Below, in pieces: positions 1-6,108 of a stretch of DNA of 6,552 nt (position 1 is the first letter of the stretch; every line of letters starts with the position of its first letter). This DNA comes from CBFGWV01 sp965652545. Its GTDB lineage: Bacteria; Pseudomonadota; Gammaproteobacteria; Competibacterales; Competibacteraceae. The notes below the pieces were generated by a model. The model saw only the letters and a program-made list of their open reading frames with translations, was not told where the DNA came from and ran no database searches. The position numbers were made by a program, and so were the translations under genes. The stretch covers positions 1 through 6,552 of the forward strand of contig CBFGWV010000270.1 of assembly GCA_965652545.1 (NCBI GenBank), in the 5' to 3' direction.

Positions 1-2
1 GG

Positions 3-437
3 CTAAAAGGGCTTCAGCGTCGCCAGCAGCACGATGGCCACCAGGAACGGTACCGGGGCTTCATTGAACCACCGGTACCAGACATGGCTGCGCGTGTTGC
101 GTCCGGCCTTGAAGTCGGCGATGAGTTTTCCGCACCACAGGTGGTAGACGACGAGCCCGGCGATCAACAGCAGCTTGGCGTGCAGCCAGCCCATGCCGCT
201 GTACGCCTGCCAGCCGCCGGCGGCCAACAGGCCGGCGCCGAATACCAGCGTCGCGACGCCGCCGGGCGTGGTGATGCCGTAGTACAGCTTCCGCTCCATC
301 ACCTTGAAGCGTTCGATGCTGACCGCATCCTCGCTGGAGGCGTGATAGACGAACAGGCGCGGCAGATAGAACAGACCGGCGAACCAAGTCACCATCGCGA
401 TCAGATGCAAGGCTTTCAGCAACAGGTAGCTGCTCAT
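3..437 (-). CDS. hemJ: Protoporphyrinogen IX oxidase HemJ
   Basis: Inner-membrane enzyme that oxidises protoporphyrinogen IX to protoporphyrin IX, the penultimate step of haem synthesis in bacteria that use HemJ in place of HemG or HemY. The 144-residue product has the family's length and four hydrophobic helices at about residues 5-25, 57-77, 83-105 and 129-144. The diagnostic N-terminal block is present: His11 in LKALHLIAMVTWFAGLFYLPR, followed by FVYH ending at His32. A second conserved stretch, GWLHAKLLLIAGLVVYH, starts helix 3. Conserved histidines in this family are linked to haem b binding. The start is the ATG at 437; a GTG directly before it, at 440, is an alternative and is better spaced (11 bases) from an upstream GGAG. 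It lies about 20 bp downstream of the DUF4126 gene and is probably cotranscribed with it. The stop, TAG at 3-5, is inside the window. The link to HemJ rests on motif recognition. Confidence 0.9.
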   Translation of the reverse strand: MSSYLLLKALHLIAMVTWFAGLFYLPRLFVYHASSEDAVSIERFKVMERKLYYGITTPGGVATLVFGAGLLAAGGWQAYSGMGWLHAKLLLIAGLVVYHLWCGKLIADFKAGRNTRSHVWYRWFNEAPVPFLVAIVLLATLKPF

Positions 438-458
438 CACGAATCGACAGGCTCCGGA

Positions 459-1124
459 TCAGCGCGGGTCGACGCGAGGCGGTAGTCCCGGAGGTACAGG
501 GGGACCTGACGAGTCGGGGCTCGGTGGTGGCGAGCCCGATATCCAGCGCCCGATCGTGGTAAAGATGCGCTTGATGCCGCGCCACAGCTTCGGCAGCAGC
601 CAGATCGCGACGCCGACGAACACGATCAATGCCACCAGAAAGGCCAGCGGGTACTGCAGCGCCAGCCACAGACCGCCGAGGACGGCGGCGTCCTCGGCCA
701 CCGAGGCCGTCCAGTTGGAGAACGGTTCGGGCGAGGTGTTGATGAGCATCCGCGACCCGGTCTTGGTCGCATGGCTGGTGGCCGCAAGGCTGCCGCCGAT
801 GAGGACGGCGGCGAGTTCCGCCGCCGGGCTGACATCGCCGATGGCCTGCGCAGCCAGAACGGCGCCGGCAGGGATACGAATGAAGGTGTGCAGCGCATCC
901 CAGGCCGAATCCACGCCAGGCGTCTTGTCGGCGAAGAACTCCACGCAGTACATGAAACCGGCAGCCGCCAGGACCAGCGGGTCACCCAGATAGATCAGAT
1001 CCGGGGGCAGATTGATGGCGCCGGTGTTGTTGAGGAACCCCAGCATGAACACCGCGGCATACAGGTTGATGCCGGCTGCCCAGGCTACCCCCATGGTCAG
1101 CGCGATGGTGGAGATTGCATCCAT
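459..1124 (-). CDS. DUF4126 family integral membrane protein
   Basis: Membrane protein of unknown function, 221 residues. It begins MDAISTIALTMGVAWAAGINLYAAVFMLG, which matches the opening of the DUF4126 family. Hydrophobic segments lie at about residues 4-25, 47-65, 85-105, 110-125 and 155-185; the last is followed by a basic stretch (KLWRGIKR). The middle block TSHATKTGSRMLINTSPEPFSNW looks like the conserved family core. The C-terminal 26 residues contain 11 prolines, including a PPP run, and look like a disordered tail. The start at ATG 1124 was chosen over an upstream non-ATG extension because GAGGA stands 7 bases before it and the family alignment begins here. hemJ follows about 20 bp downstream, so the two probably form one transcript, but nothing in the sequence shows a functional link to haem synthesis. 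Family call is from recognition of the sequence pattern. Confidence 0.8.
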   Translation of the reverse strand: MDAISTIALTMGVAWAAGINLYAAVFMLGFLNNTGAINLPPDLIYLGDPLVLAAAGFMYCVEFFADKTPGVDSAWDALHTFIRIPAGAVLAAQAIGDVSPAAELAAVLIGGSLAATSHATKTGSRMLINTSPEPFSNWTASVAEDAAVLGGLWLALQYPLAFLVALIVFVGVAIWLLPKLWRGIKRIFTTIGRWISGSPPPSPDSSGPPVPPGLPPRVDPR

Positions 1125-1151
1125 CTCGTTGTCCTCGTCATTCGTCGCCGG

Positions 1152-1183
1152 AGCATAGCACGCGTGCCTGACGCGACTCTTAA
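1152..1183 (-). promoter_or_regulatory. Candidate promoter for the DUF4126-hemJ pair
   Basis: On the minus strand, TATGCT (1152-1157) is preceded by TGC, giving an extended -10 element. A weak -35, TTAAGA (1178-1183), lies 20 bases upstream, which is longer than ideal. Transcription would start near 1145 and leave a short leader of about 20 bases holding the GAGGA ribosome site. The assignment rests on consensus matching only, in a GC-rich spacer with few alternatives. Confidence 0.3.
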
Positions 1184-1197
1184 CGACCTGCGATACT
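1168..1197 (+). promoter_or_regulatory. Candidate promoter for ispG
   Basis: CTGACG (1168-1173, 4 of 6 to the -35 consensus) and GATACT (1192-1197, 4 of 6 to the -10) are separated by 18 bases. TG at 1189-1190 makes the -10 an extended one. Transcription would start near 1204, about 30 bases before the ispG ATG. It interleaves with the opposing candidate promoter on the other strand, so the two could compete for polymerase. Consensus matching only. Confidence 0.33.
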
Positions 1198-1234
1198 ACG
1201 CAGCCTGACACTGGCAACCGATGTCCCAGTCATC

Positions 1235-2458
1235 ATGAGTACAGCCGTGGTTCAACGCCGGGTCTGCGTACCGGTCAAGGTGGGGACAGTCACCGTGGGC
1301 GGTGAGGCCCCGATCGTCGTCCAGTCCATGACCAACACGGATACGGCCAACGTGTCGGCAACCGTTCAGCAGGTGGTCCAGCTCGCCCGCGCCGGCTCCG
1401 AACTGGTCCGGGTGACCGTCAACTCCGAAGCCGCGGCTGCCGCGGTACCGGCCATCCGTGCCGGGCTCGATGCCTTGGGCGTGACCGTTCCGCTGATCGG
1501 CGACTTTCACTTCAACGGCCACAAGCTGCTCGCCAAGTACCCCGACTGCGCCCAGGCCTTGGCCAAGTACCGCATCAACCCGGGCAACGTCGGTCGCGGC
1601 GCCAAGAAGGACGAGCAGTTTGCCACCATCGTCGAGCGCGCCTGTGAGTTCGGCAAACCGGTGCGCATCGGCGTCAACTGGGGCAGCCTCGATCAGGCAT
1701 TGCTGGTGCGTTTGATGGACGAGAACGCTCGCCTGCCGGCCCCGCAGCCGCCCGAAGCGGTCACCCGCGAGGCCATGGTGCGCTCGGCGCTGGACAGCGC
1801 AGCCCAGGCAGAGGCCATCGGCTTGCCGCATGACCGCATCATTATCTCGGTGAAGGTCAGCGGCGTGCAGGATTTGATCGCCGTGTACAAGGACCTGGCC
1901 GGGCGTTGCGATTACCCGTTGCACCTGGGGCTGACCGAGGCGGGCATGGGCAGCAAGGGCATCGTCTCCAGTACCGCGGCGCTGGCCGTGCTGCTGCAGC
2001 AGGGCATCGGCGACACCATCCGTATTTCGTTAACCCCCGAGCCCGGCGCCAGCCGCACCAATGAGGTCATCGTGGGGCAGGAGATCCTGCAATCCATGGG
2101 CTTGCGGGCGTTCTCGCCCCAAGTGGTCGCCTGCCCGGGCTGCGGACGGACATCCAGCGACTACTTCCAGCATCTGGCCCAGCGTATCCAAGGGTATCTG
2201 CGCGAACAAATGCCTGTTTGGCGCGCCCGCTATCCGGGTGTCGAGTCGATGACCGTCGCGGTGATGGGCTGCGTGGTCAACGGCCCCGGCGAAAGCCGCA
2301 TGGCCAATATCGGCATCAGCCTGCCGGGCACCGGCGAGGTGCCGGTGGCCCCGGTCTATGTCGATGGCGAGAAGACGGTCACACTCAAGGGCGACACCAT
2401 CGCCGAGGAGTTCCAGGCGCTGGTGGACGACTACGTGCGCCGCACCTACGCGGGCTGA
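1235..2458 (+). CDS. ispG: 4-hydroxy-3-methylbut-2-en-1-yl diphosphate synthase (IspG/GcpE)
   Basis: Cytoplasmic iron-sulfur enzyme of the MEP isoprenoid pathway. It converts the cyclic diphosphate MEcPP to HMBPP using electrons from flavodoxin or ferredoxin. The 407-residue product has the N-terminal TIM-barrel signatures VQSMTNTDTA (residues about 30-39), IGDFHFNGH, YRINPGNVG and RIGVNWGSLDQ. The C-terminal cluster domain has the [4Fe-4S] ligands Cys300 and Cys303 (CPGCGRTSSDYF) and Cys346 in GCVVNGPGES, with the catalytic Glu353 seven residues on, as in E. coli (Cys270, Cys273, Cys305, Glu312). It is longer than the 372-residue E. coli enzyme, with 11 extra residues between the second and third cysteine; such longer forms are usual in beta- and some gammaproteobacteria. 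ATG 1235 is the only plausible start; no clear Shine-Dalgarno precedes it. The 3' end overlaps the convergent glycosyltransferase gene by 13 bases. Confidence 0.97.
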   Translation: MSTAVVQRRVCVPVKVGTVTVGGEAPIVVQSMTNTDTANVSATVQQVVQLARAGSELVRVTVNSEAAAAAVPAIRAGLDALGVTVPLIGDFHFNGHKLLAKYPDCAQALAKYRINPGNVGRGAKKDEQFATIVERACEFGKPVRIGVNWGSLDQALLVRLMDENARLPAPQPPEAVTREAMVRSALDSAAQAEAIGLPHDRIIISVKVSGVQDLIAVYKDLAGRCDYPLHLGLTEAGMGSKGIVSSTAALAVLLQQGIGDTIRISLTPEPGASRTNEVIVGQEILQSMGLRAFSPQVVACPGCGRTSSDYFQHLAQRIQGYLREQMPVWRARYPGVESMTVAVMGCVVNGPGESRMANIGISLPGTGEVPVAPVYVDGEKTVTLKGDTIAEEFQALVDDYVRRTYAG

Positions 2459-3486
2459 TTGCGTCGCGCCAGCCACGGCCAGAGCTGGCCGATGGCAAGG
2501 CGCGACAAGGCGGTGAACACGCCGGCGGCGATGGCGCCGTCCAGGCGGGGCTCGATGAGACGCTCGAAGCGGTGCAGGCTGCGTGGCTCGGTCAGCCGCC
2601 CGCGGCGGGAATCGCGCAGTAAGGCGGCCTGCCAGGCATTGTCGCGAACGAATCGACCGATCCGCCGCCACGCCGTGCGTCGTTCGGTGGCAGGAAGCGC
2701 AGCCATCATGTCGTTGAAAAGCCGCAAGAACGGTTCTACCCGCAGCGCAGCGGCTTGATCCTGACTCCGGTACAGTGCCGGCGCCGTGATGAAAAACGCC
2801 TCCAACCCCGCGGCATGGGCGATCATCATCAGCGCCATCAGCTGCAGTCGGGGCATCAGCCCTTCGGTTTCGAAGCGCCGCGCGGAGGTGTACAAGTCGC
2901 CTGGCAACAGCAGCCACTGTCCGCTCTCGTCGATGGCCGCCGCAATACGCTGATCTTCCAGGTAGGGCAGGCGGGTGTCGAACCCGCCCAGGCAGTCGAA
3001 GTAGGCACCGTCGATCAGCAAGCCCTGGTCGCCGTTGATCGTGTACGGCCGGCCGGTGCGGGTCTTGGCCTCCAGGTAGGCATAAACACGGTCGTTGTCC
3101 GGCTGCCCGTGATGAAAGCGCAGACCGAAATGCCCGGCGATTCGCCGGTGCCCGGCATCGCGGCAGGCATCATCCCAAGCAGCTACCGCCGCAAGCAGCA
3201 CGTCACCGTCCGGCAGACGGCTGTCGGCGTGCAGGAACAGCAGGCGTCCATCGCCGACACGGCCGCGACCGGCGTTCATCTGCGCGCCTCGACCACGAAC
3301 GGCCTCGATCACCTCGGCGCCGCCCGCGGCCGCCAGCGCCACCGTGGCATCGTCGGAGCCCCCATCGGCGACGATGACCCGCAGTGCCAATCCACGCTGG
3401 CGATCCAGATCGTCCAGCAAGGCGGGGAGGGCGTCGGCTTCGTTGAGCGTCGGGATCACCACCGACAAGCTGTTTGGCACCGCCAC
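2446..3486 (-). CDS. Family 2 glycosyltransferase, TIGR04283-like, with C-terminal extension
   Basis: Predicted inverting GT-A fold glycosyltransferase, 346 residues. The N-terminal 220 or so carry the TIGR04283 pattern: SVVIPTLNEADALPALL (8-24), VIVADGGSDDAT with Asp41 (nucleotide-binding loop), GRGAQMNAG (65-73), and LLFLHADSRLP with the HAD metal-binding triad at 86-88. NGDQGLLIDGAYFDCLGGFD and LPYLEDQRIA follow, the latter a likely acceptor/base region. TIGR04283 is named for arsenosugar synthesis, but no arsenic gene is seen here, so substrate is unknown. Residues from about 225 to 346 form an extra, mostly helical, Arg-rich region beyond the usual length of about 225-235. The start is taken as GTG 3486; GTG 3480 is equally possible and neither has a clear ribosome site. 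The start lies 8 bp after the stop of the upstream dehydratase gene, suggesting translational coupling. The 3' end overlaps ispG by 13 bases. Confidence 0.82.
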   Translation of the reverse strand: MAVPNSLSVVIPTLNEADALPALLDDLDRQRGLALRVIVADGGSDDATVALAAAGGAEVIEAVRGRGAQMNAGRGRVGDGRLLFLHADSRLPDGDVLLAAVAAWDDACRDAGHRRIAGHFGLRFHHGQPDNDRVYAYLEAKTRTGRPYTINGDQGLLIDGAYFDCLGGFDTRLPYLEDQRIAAAIDESGQWLLLPGDLYTSARRFETEGLMPRLQLMALMMIAHAAGLEAFFITAPALYRSQDQAAALRVEPFLRLFNDMMAALPATERRTAWRRIGRFVRDNAWQAALLRDSRRGRLTEPRSLHRFERLIEPRLDGAIAAGVFTALSRLAIGQLWPWLARRNQPA

Positions 3487-3494
3487 AGCGGCGA

Positions 3495-3788
3495 TCAGCG
3501 GGGGAAGAGCTGCTCGATGGAGCGGGCCAGGGCGAAGTCCTTTTCGGTCACACCGCCGACATCGTGGGTGGTGAGGGTGACTTTGACCTTGTTGTAGCTG
3601 TTGCTCCAGTCGGGGTGGTGATCCAGCCGCTCGGCCGCCAGCGCGACACGGGTCATGAAGCCGAAGGCATCGACAAAGTCGTTGAACTTGTACTCGGCGC
3701 AGAGCTTGCCCTGCACCAGCGAGAAACTCCTCACCTCCTGGAGACGGATGATGATCTGCTCATCGGTGAGTTTGAAGACCTTGCTCAT
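3495..3788 (-). CDS. Pterin-4a-carbinolamine dehydratase (4a-hydroxytetrahydrobiopterin dehydratase)
   Basis: Small cytoplasmic enzyme (97 residues, normal length) that dehydrates 4a-hydroxytetrahydropterin, recycling the cofactor used by aromatic amino acid hydroxylases. The active-site signature is intact: Glu53, then His57-His58-Pro59 (ERLDHHPDW), Tyr65, and His75 and Asp84 in TLTTHDVGGVTEKD. The upstream KFNDFVDAFGFMTRVALAAE matches the conserved helix. Family names in use are PhhB and PCBD; no phenylalanine hydroxylase gene is visible here, so the partner is unknown and the role could be general pterin or molybdopterin metabolism. The start is ATG 3788; a TTG at 3806 would add six residues with no family support, and GGAA lies about 5 bases before the ATG. 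The glycosyltransferase gene follows after 8 bp, so they are probably one transcript, though no functional link is evident. Confidence 0.93.
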   Translation of the reverse strand: MSKVFKLTDEQIIIRLQEVRSFSLVQGKLCAEYKFNDFVDAFGFMTRVALAAERLDHHPDWSNSYNKVKVTLTTHDVGGVTEKDFALARSIEQLFPR

Positions 3789-3820
3789 GAGGGTTCCGAG
3801 GGTCAATGCTGCTGCGCGTC

Positions 3821-3828
3821 ACTATAAC
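3821..3828. promoter_or_regulatory. Shared AT-rich -10 candidate in divergent spacer
   Basis: The 119-bp spacer between the dehydratase gene (minus) and the pilin-like fusion gene (plus) has one AT-rich spot. Read on the plus strand it gives TATAAC (3823-3828); on the minus strand it gives TATAGT (3821-3826). Each is 5 of 6 to the -10 consensus. No good -35 is found for either. Starts would lie near 3835 (plus) and 3814 (minus), giving leaders of about 73 and 26 bases. Consensus matching only. Confidence 0.3.
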
Positions 3829-3890
3829 CACAGCGAGAGAGTGCCACCACCTGCGGGGAACTCGTGGCAGAATCGCGGGCATTCGTTACA

Positions 3891-3897
3891 GGGGGAG
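3891..3897 (+). promoter_or_regulatory. Ribosome binding site that fixes the start at 3908
   Basis: GGGGGAG ends 10 bases before ATG 3908. The open frame extends 34 codons further upstream, but only this ATG combines a ribosome site with an immediately following signal peptide, so it decides the start of the 682-residue protein. Confidence 0.6.
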
Positions 3898-3907
3898 TCC
3901 ACGGAAG

Positions 3908-5956
3908 ATGATCAGACGTTCGACCGCAGCAGTAGTTGCCGCATTGACCTTGTGGACCGGCGCGGTCAGCGCGGCGCCCCGGCTTCAGGATGCACCGCCC
4001 AAGGGGATGGTGGCCTACGCCCGCATGCCCGAACCCTGGTCCATCGTGGCCGGTGGCGCGGACCGCCGCACCGGGGCCATGGGGAGTCACCCGGCCATCC
4101 TTCAGGCGCTCGAAGCCCTGCGCGCCGGCGCCGCCGCCGACAGCCTCGGCGGTCGCGGTGTTCATCCCCTGGCCGGCTTGGCTCATGACCTGACAGGCCC
4201 CGTGGAAGTGGCCGTGCTGTCGCCCAACGGTATGGCCTCGCCCTTGGCCAATGCGTTGGTGCGCATCCCCTTGCCGGCTGAGCCGCGCGCGGCCTTCAAC
4301 GAGCGGTTGACCACGCTCATTGGCGCATTCCCCGAACTCAGCGTGATGACGCCCGCCGGCGACGATGGCCACGGTGCCATCAGCGCCCAGGACATCGTCG
4401 TGCCGTTCCACTACGCCGAAGCCACCGGCGTCATGCATCTGCTTGCCGGGCTCGCGCCCACGGCTGATGAGCTCAAGGCGGCGTTGGATCCGCAGAATGC
4501 CGGCGATCCGGCCGTCCTTGGCCTGACCGGTGAGTTGGACCATGCCGGCGATGGCGGTCTGGTATGGCTGAACATGCGCGCGTTTCAACCGATATTCCTT
4601 GCCGGCCTGTCGGGCGAGGAACTGGCGACGGCCCGTACGCTGTTGTCGCAACTGCACGAGGTCGCCATCGGCTGGGGCAGTGTGGACGGCAAAGGTCGTA
4701 TGGGCCTGCGCGCCATCGTCGATCCCAACGGTTGGGTTCGCATGCTGCCGCGCTCACCGCGCACCTTGCGCCTGAACGCCGCCGGACGGCCACATTGGGC
4801 CTTCGCCTTCGGCTTGCCGTCGGTTGAGGAGGTCGATGCCTGGCCACAGCTGATCGCCGAGATCGCCGGCGAGGAGGGGCTCGCGAGCTGGAACGACGCT
4901 GACGCCGAGATCAAGGAAACGACCGGCGTTGGGCTGGCTGAATGGTCCAGTATGTTCGGGCCGGAAGCCGTCGTGTTCAGCGATGAGGCCGGTATGTTTT
5001 TCGCCTTGCGACTGACCCGGCCGGAGGCCTGGAAGGCCGCACAAGACCTGCTGGTCGAGCATCTCGATGGTAAGGTGCAGACCTATCGTCACCGCGGTAT
5101 CACGGTCAACCATCTCAGCTATGACAGTGTGCCGTTCATGCCTGAAGCGACCATGGAACCGGGTATGACCGTGTGGCTCAGTCGCTTGCGCGAACATGCG
5201 TACTGGGTCGAGGAGGACGGCTACCTGATCTTCAGCGATCTGCCGCAGAGCCTCTACGAACGGGCCGCTATCGGTGCCAATGAGTCCCTGGATCAATGGC
5301 TGCGTCAAACCCATGGCCTAAACTCGATCGAGGGCGGTGTCCTCGCCTCGGTTGAGATCGACGGCCTCCCCAAGAGGGTCTACCGCTACTACTTGGCAAT
5401 GCTCCAGGTGGTTGGGGACCTGGCCGGTTCCCCGGTCGATATCGCCGCATTGCCGACCGCCCGGGACCTGGACCTGCCCCCCAGCGGCGCGGTGACCTTC
5501 CAGATGACCACCGATAATGATCGCCTTGGTTTGACGCTTAGCTACGAACAGACACCCGCGGAGTTCCTGCTGGCGGGTGGGGGTGTGACCACGATCGCCG
5601 TGGCCGGCATTCTTGCCGCCGTCGCCATACCCGCGTACCAGGACTACACCGTACGGGCCGAAGTCGCCGGCTCGCTGCCGGATCTTCAACCCTTGAAGCA
5701 GTCGATCGAGATTTTCCACGACGCCAGCGGCCGCTTTCCCGATGCGGAAGAAGCCGATCAGTTGATCACCTCCAATGGCTTGGCCGACAACTGGGAGTAC
5801 TCCGTATTCATCGAGTCGGACACCGGTGTGATCGAGCTGTACATGGATACCCACGACAAGATGGTGACCTTCTATCCGGAGCTCCTGGGGGACGAATGGG
5901 TATGGAGCTGCGACGGTGACGTCGACGTGGTGCCCGCCAGCCTTTGCCCGCGGTAG
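3908..5956 (+). CDS. Exported protein with C-terminal type IV pilin-like domain
   Basis: A 682-residue protein I cannot name. Residues 1-22 (MIRRSTAAVVAALTLWTGAVSA, then APRL) are a clear Sec signal peptide with an AxA-like cleavage site. Residues of about 25-550 form a large soluble region; its opening KGMVAYARMPEPWSIV and alternating alpha/beta stretches (for example GMFFALRLTRPEAWKAAQDLL) recall DUF3352-type secreted proteins, a tentative match. Residues about 550-682 resemble a type IVa pilin: the hydrophobic helix ending GILAAVAIPAYQDYTVRAEV (from Gly567; Pro575 is the pilin Pro22 equivalent), an amphipathic helix, and a C-terminal loop bounded by Cys668 and Cys680 (WSCDGD to LCPR). The prepilin peptidase motif and Glu5 equivalent are absent, since GGGVTT precedes the helix. 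So it is probably not processed as a pilin. It stands alone between divergent and convergent neighbours, with no pil genes nearby. A frameshift or assembly fusion is unlikely because the frame is unbroken throughout. Confidence 0.8.
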   Translation: MIRRSTAAVVAALTLWTGAVSAAPRLQDAPPKGMVAYARMPEPWSIVAGGADRRTGAMGSHPAILQALEALRAGAAADSLGGRGVHPLAGLAHDLTGPVEVAVLSPNGMASPLANALVRIPLPAEPRAAFNERLTTLIGAFPELSVMTPAGDDGHGAISAQDIVVPFHYAEATGVMHLLAGLAPTADELKAALDPQNAGDPAVLGLTGELDHAGDGGLVWLNMRAFQPIFLAGLSGEELATARTLLSQLHEVAIGWGSVDGKGRMGLRAIVDPNGWVRMLPRSPRTLRLNAAGRPHWAFAFGLPSVEEVDAWPQLIAEIAGEEGLASWNDADAEIKETTGVGLAEWSSMFGPEAVVFSDEAGMFFALRLTRPEAWKAAQDLLVEHLDGKVQTYRHRGITVNHLSYDSVPFMPEATMEPGMTVWLSRLREHAYWVEEDGYLIFSDLPQSLYERAAIGANESLDQWLRQTHGLNSIEGGVLASVEIDGLPKRVYRYYLAMLQVVGDLAGSPVDIAALPTARDLDLPPSGAVTFQMTTDNDRLGLTLSYEQTPAEFLLAGGGVTTIAVAGILAAVAIPAYQDYTVRAEVAGSLPDLQPLKQSIEIFHDASGRFPDAEEADQLITSNGLADNWEYSVFIESDTGVIELYMDTHDKMVTFYPELLGDEWVWSCDGDVDVVPASLCPR

Positions 5957-5982
5957 CGGCTCGTCTGGAAAGCGGGTGCTGG

Positions 5983-6003
5983 TCGCAGGGCCGAGCCTTG
6001 CGA
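5983..6003 (+). terminator. Strong hairpin after the pilin-like fusion gene, possible terminator
   Basis: Arms TCGCAGGGC (5983-5991) and GCCTTGCGA (5995-6003) pair over nine positions with one G-U wobble and a CGA triloop. It begins 27 bases after the stop codon. It lacks a T-run (TTCGCC follows), so it is not a classical intrinsic terminator. It may instead protect the mRNA end or belong to the repeat cluster in this spacer. Confidence 0.4.
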
Positions 6004-6032
6004 TTCGCCACCCGACTTTGCGACGGGCACCC

Positions 6033-6060
6033 GTAGGATCGCACCCGAAGTGCGCGATCG
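6033..6060 (+). repeat. REP-like element, plus orientation
   Basis: The order of parts is that of GTAG-type REP elements: head GTAGGA (6033-6038), stem GCAC (6041-6044), loop CCGAA, stem GTGC (6050-6053), tail GCGA (6054-6057). It sits in a 3'-3' intergenic spacer, the usual site for such repeats in gammaproteobacteria. Copy number elsewhere in the genome cannot be seen from this window. Confidence 0.5.
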
Positions 6061-6108
6061 GCCAGGGATGGCACCGAACCTTCAGGGCCTTTGCACCATC
6101 CGCGACAA

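Noticed and set aside
1125..1217. N-terminal extension of the DUF4126 protein by 31 codons
   Set aside because: The extension is not membrane-like, does not fit the family start, and GAGGA sits exactly before ATG 1124; it would also cover the divergent promoter region.
1196..1924. Long minus-strand open frame opposite ispG
   Set aside because: Its product is a low-complexity His/Gly/Ala/Arg-rich shadow of ispG with no recognisable domain.
3828..3852. Sigma-54-like TGGCAC on the minus strand before the dehydratase gene (3846 to 3841), followed by GC
   Set aside because: The gap between GG and GC is 9 bases instead of the required 10, and TTGC is not matched at the -12 site.
3864..3885. Sigma-54-like TGGCA with GC downstream on the plus strand before the pilin-like fusion gene
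   Set aside because: The GG-to-GC gap is 11 bases, not 10, and the -12 element is poor.
3806..3907. Upstream extension of the pilin-like fusion gene by 34 codons
   Set aside because: It would bury the signal peptide inside the protein and ignore the well-placed GGGGGAG before ATG 3908.
3803..4657. Long minus-strand open frame opposite the start of the pilin-like fusion gene
   Set aside because: Composition is typical of antisense shadow in GC-rich DNA, and the plus-strand gene has signal peptide and ribosome site.
3908..5956. Fusion gene as an artefact of frameshift or missing stop between two genes
   Set aside because: The frame is continuous, there is no internal start with ribosome site before the pilin-like helix, and that helix has no prepilin leader, so it does not look like a separate pilin gene.
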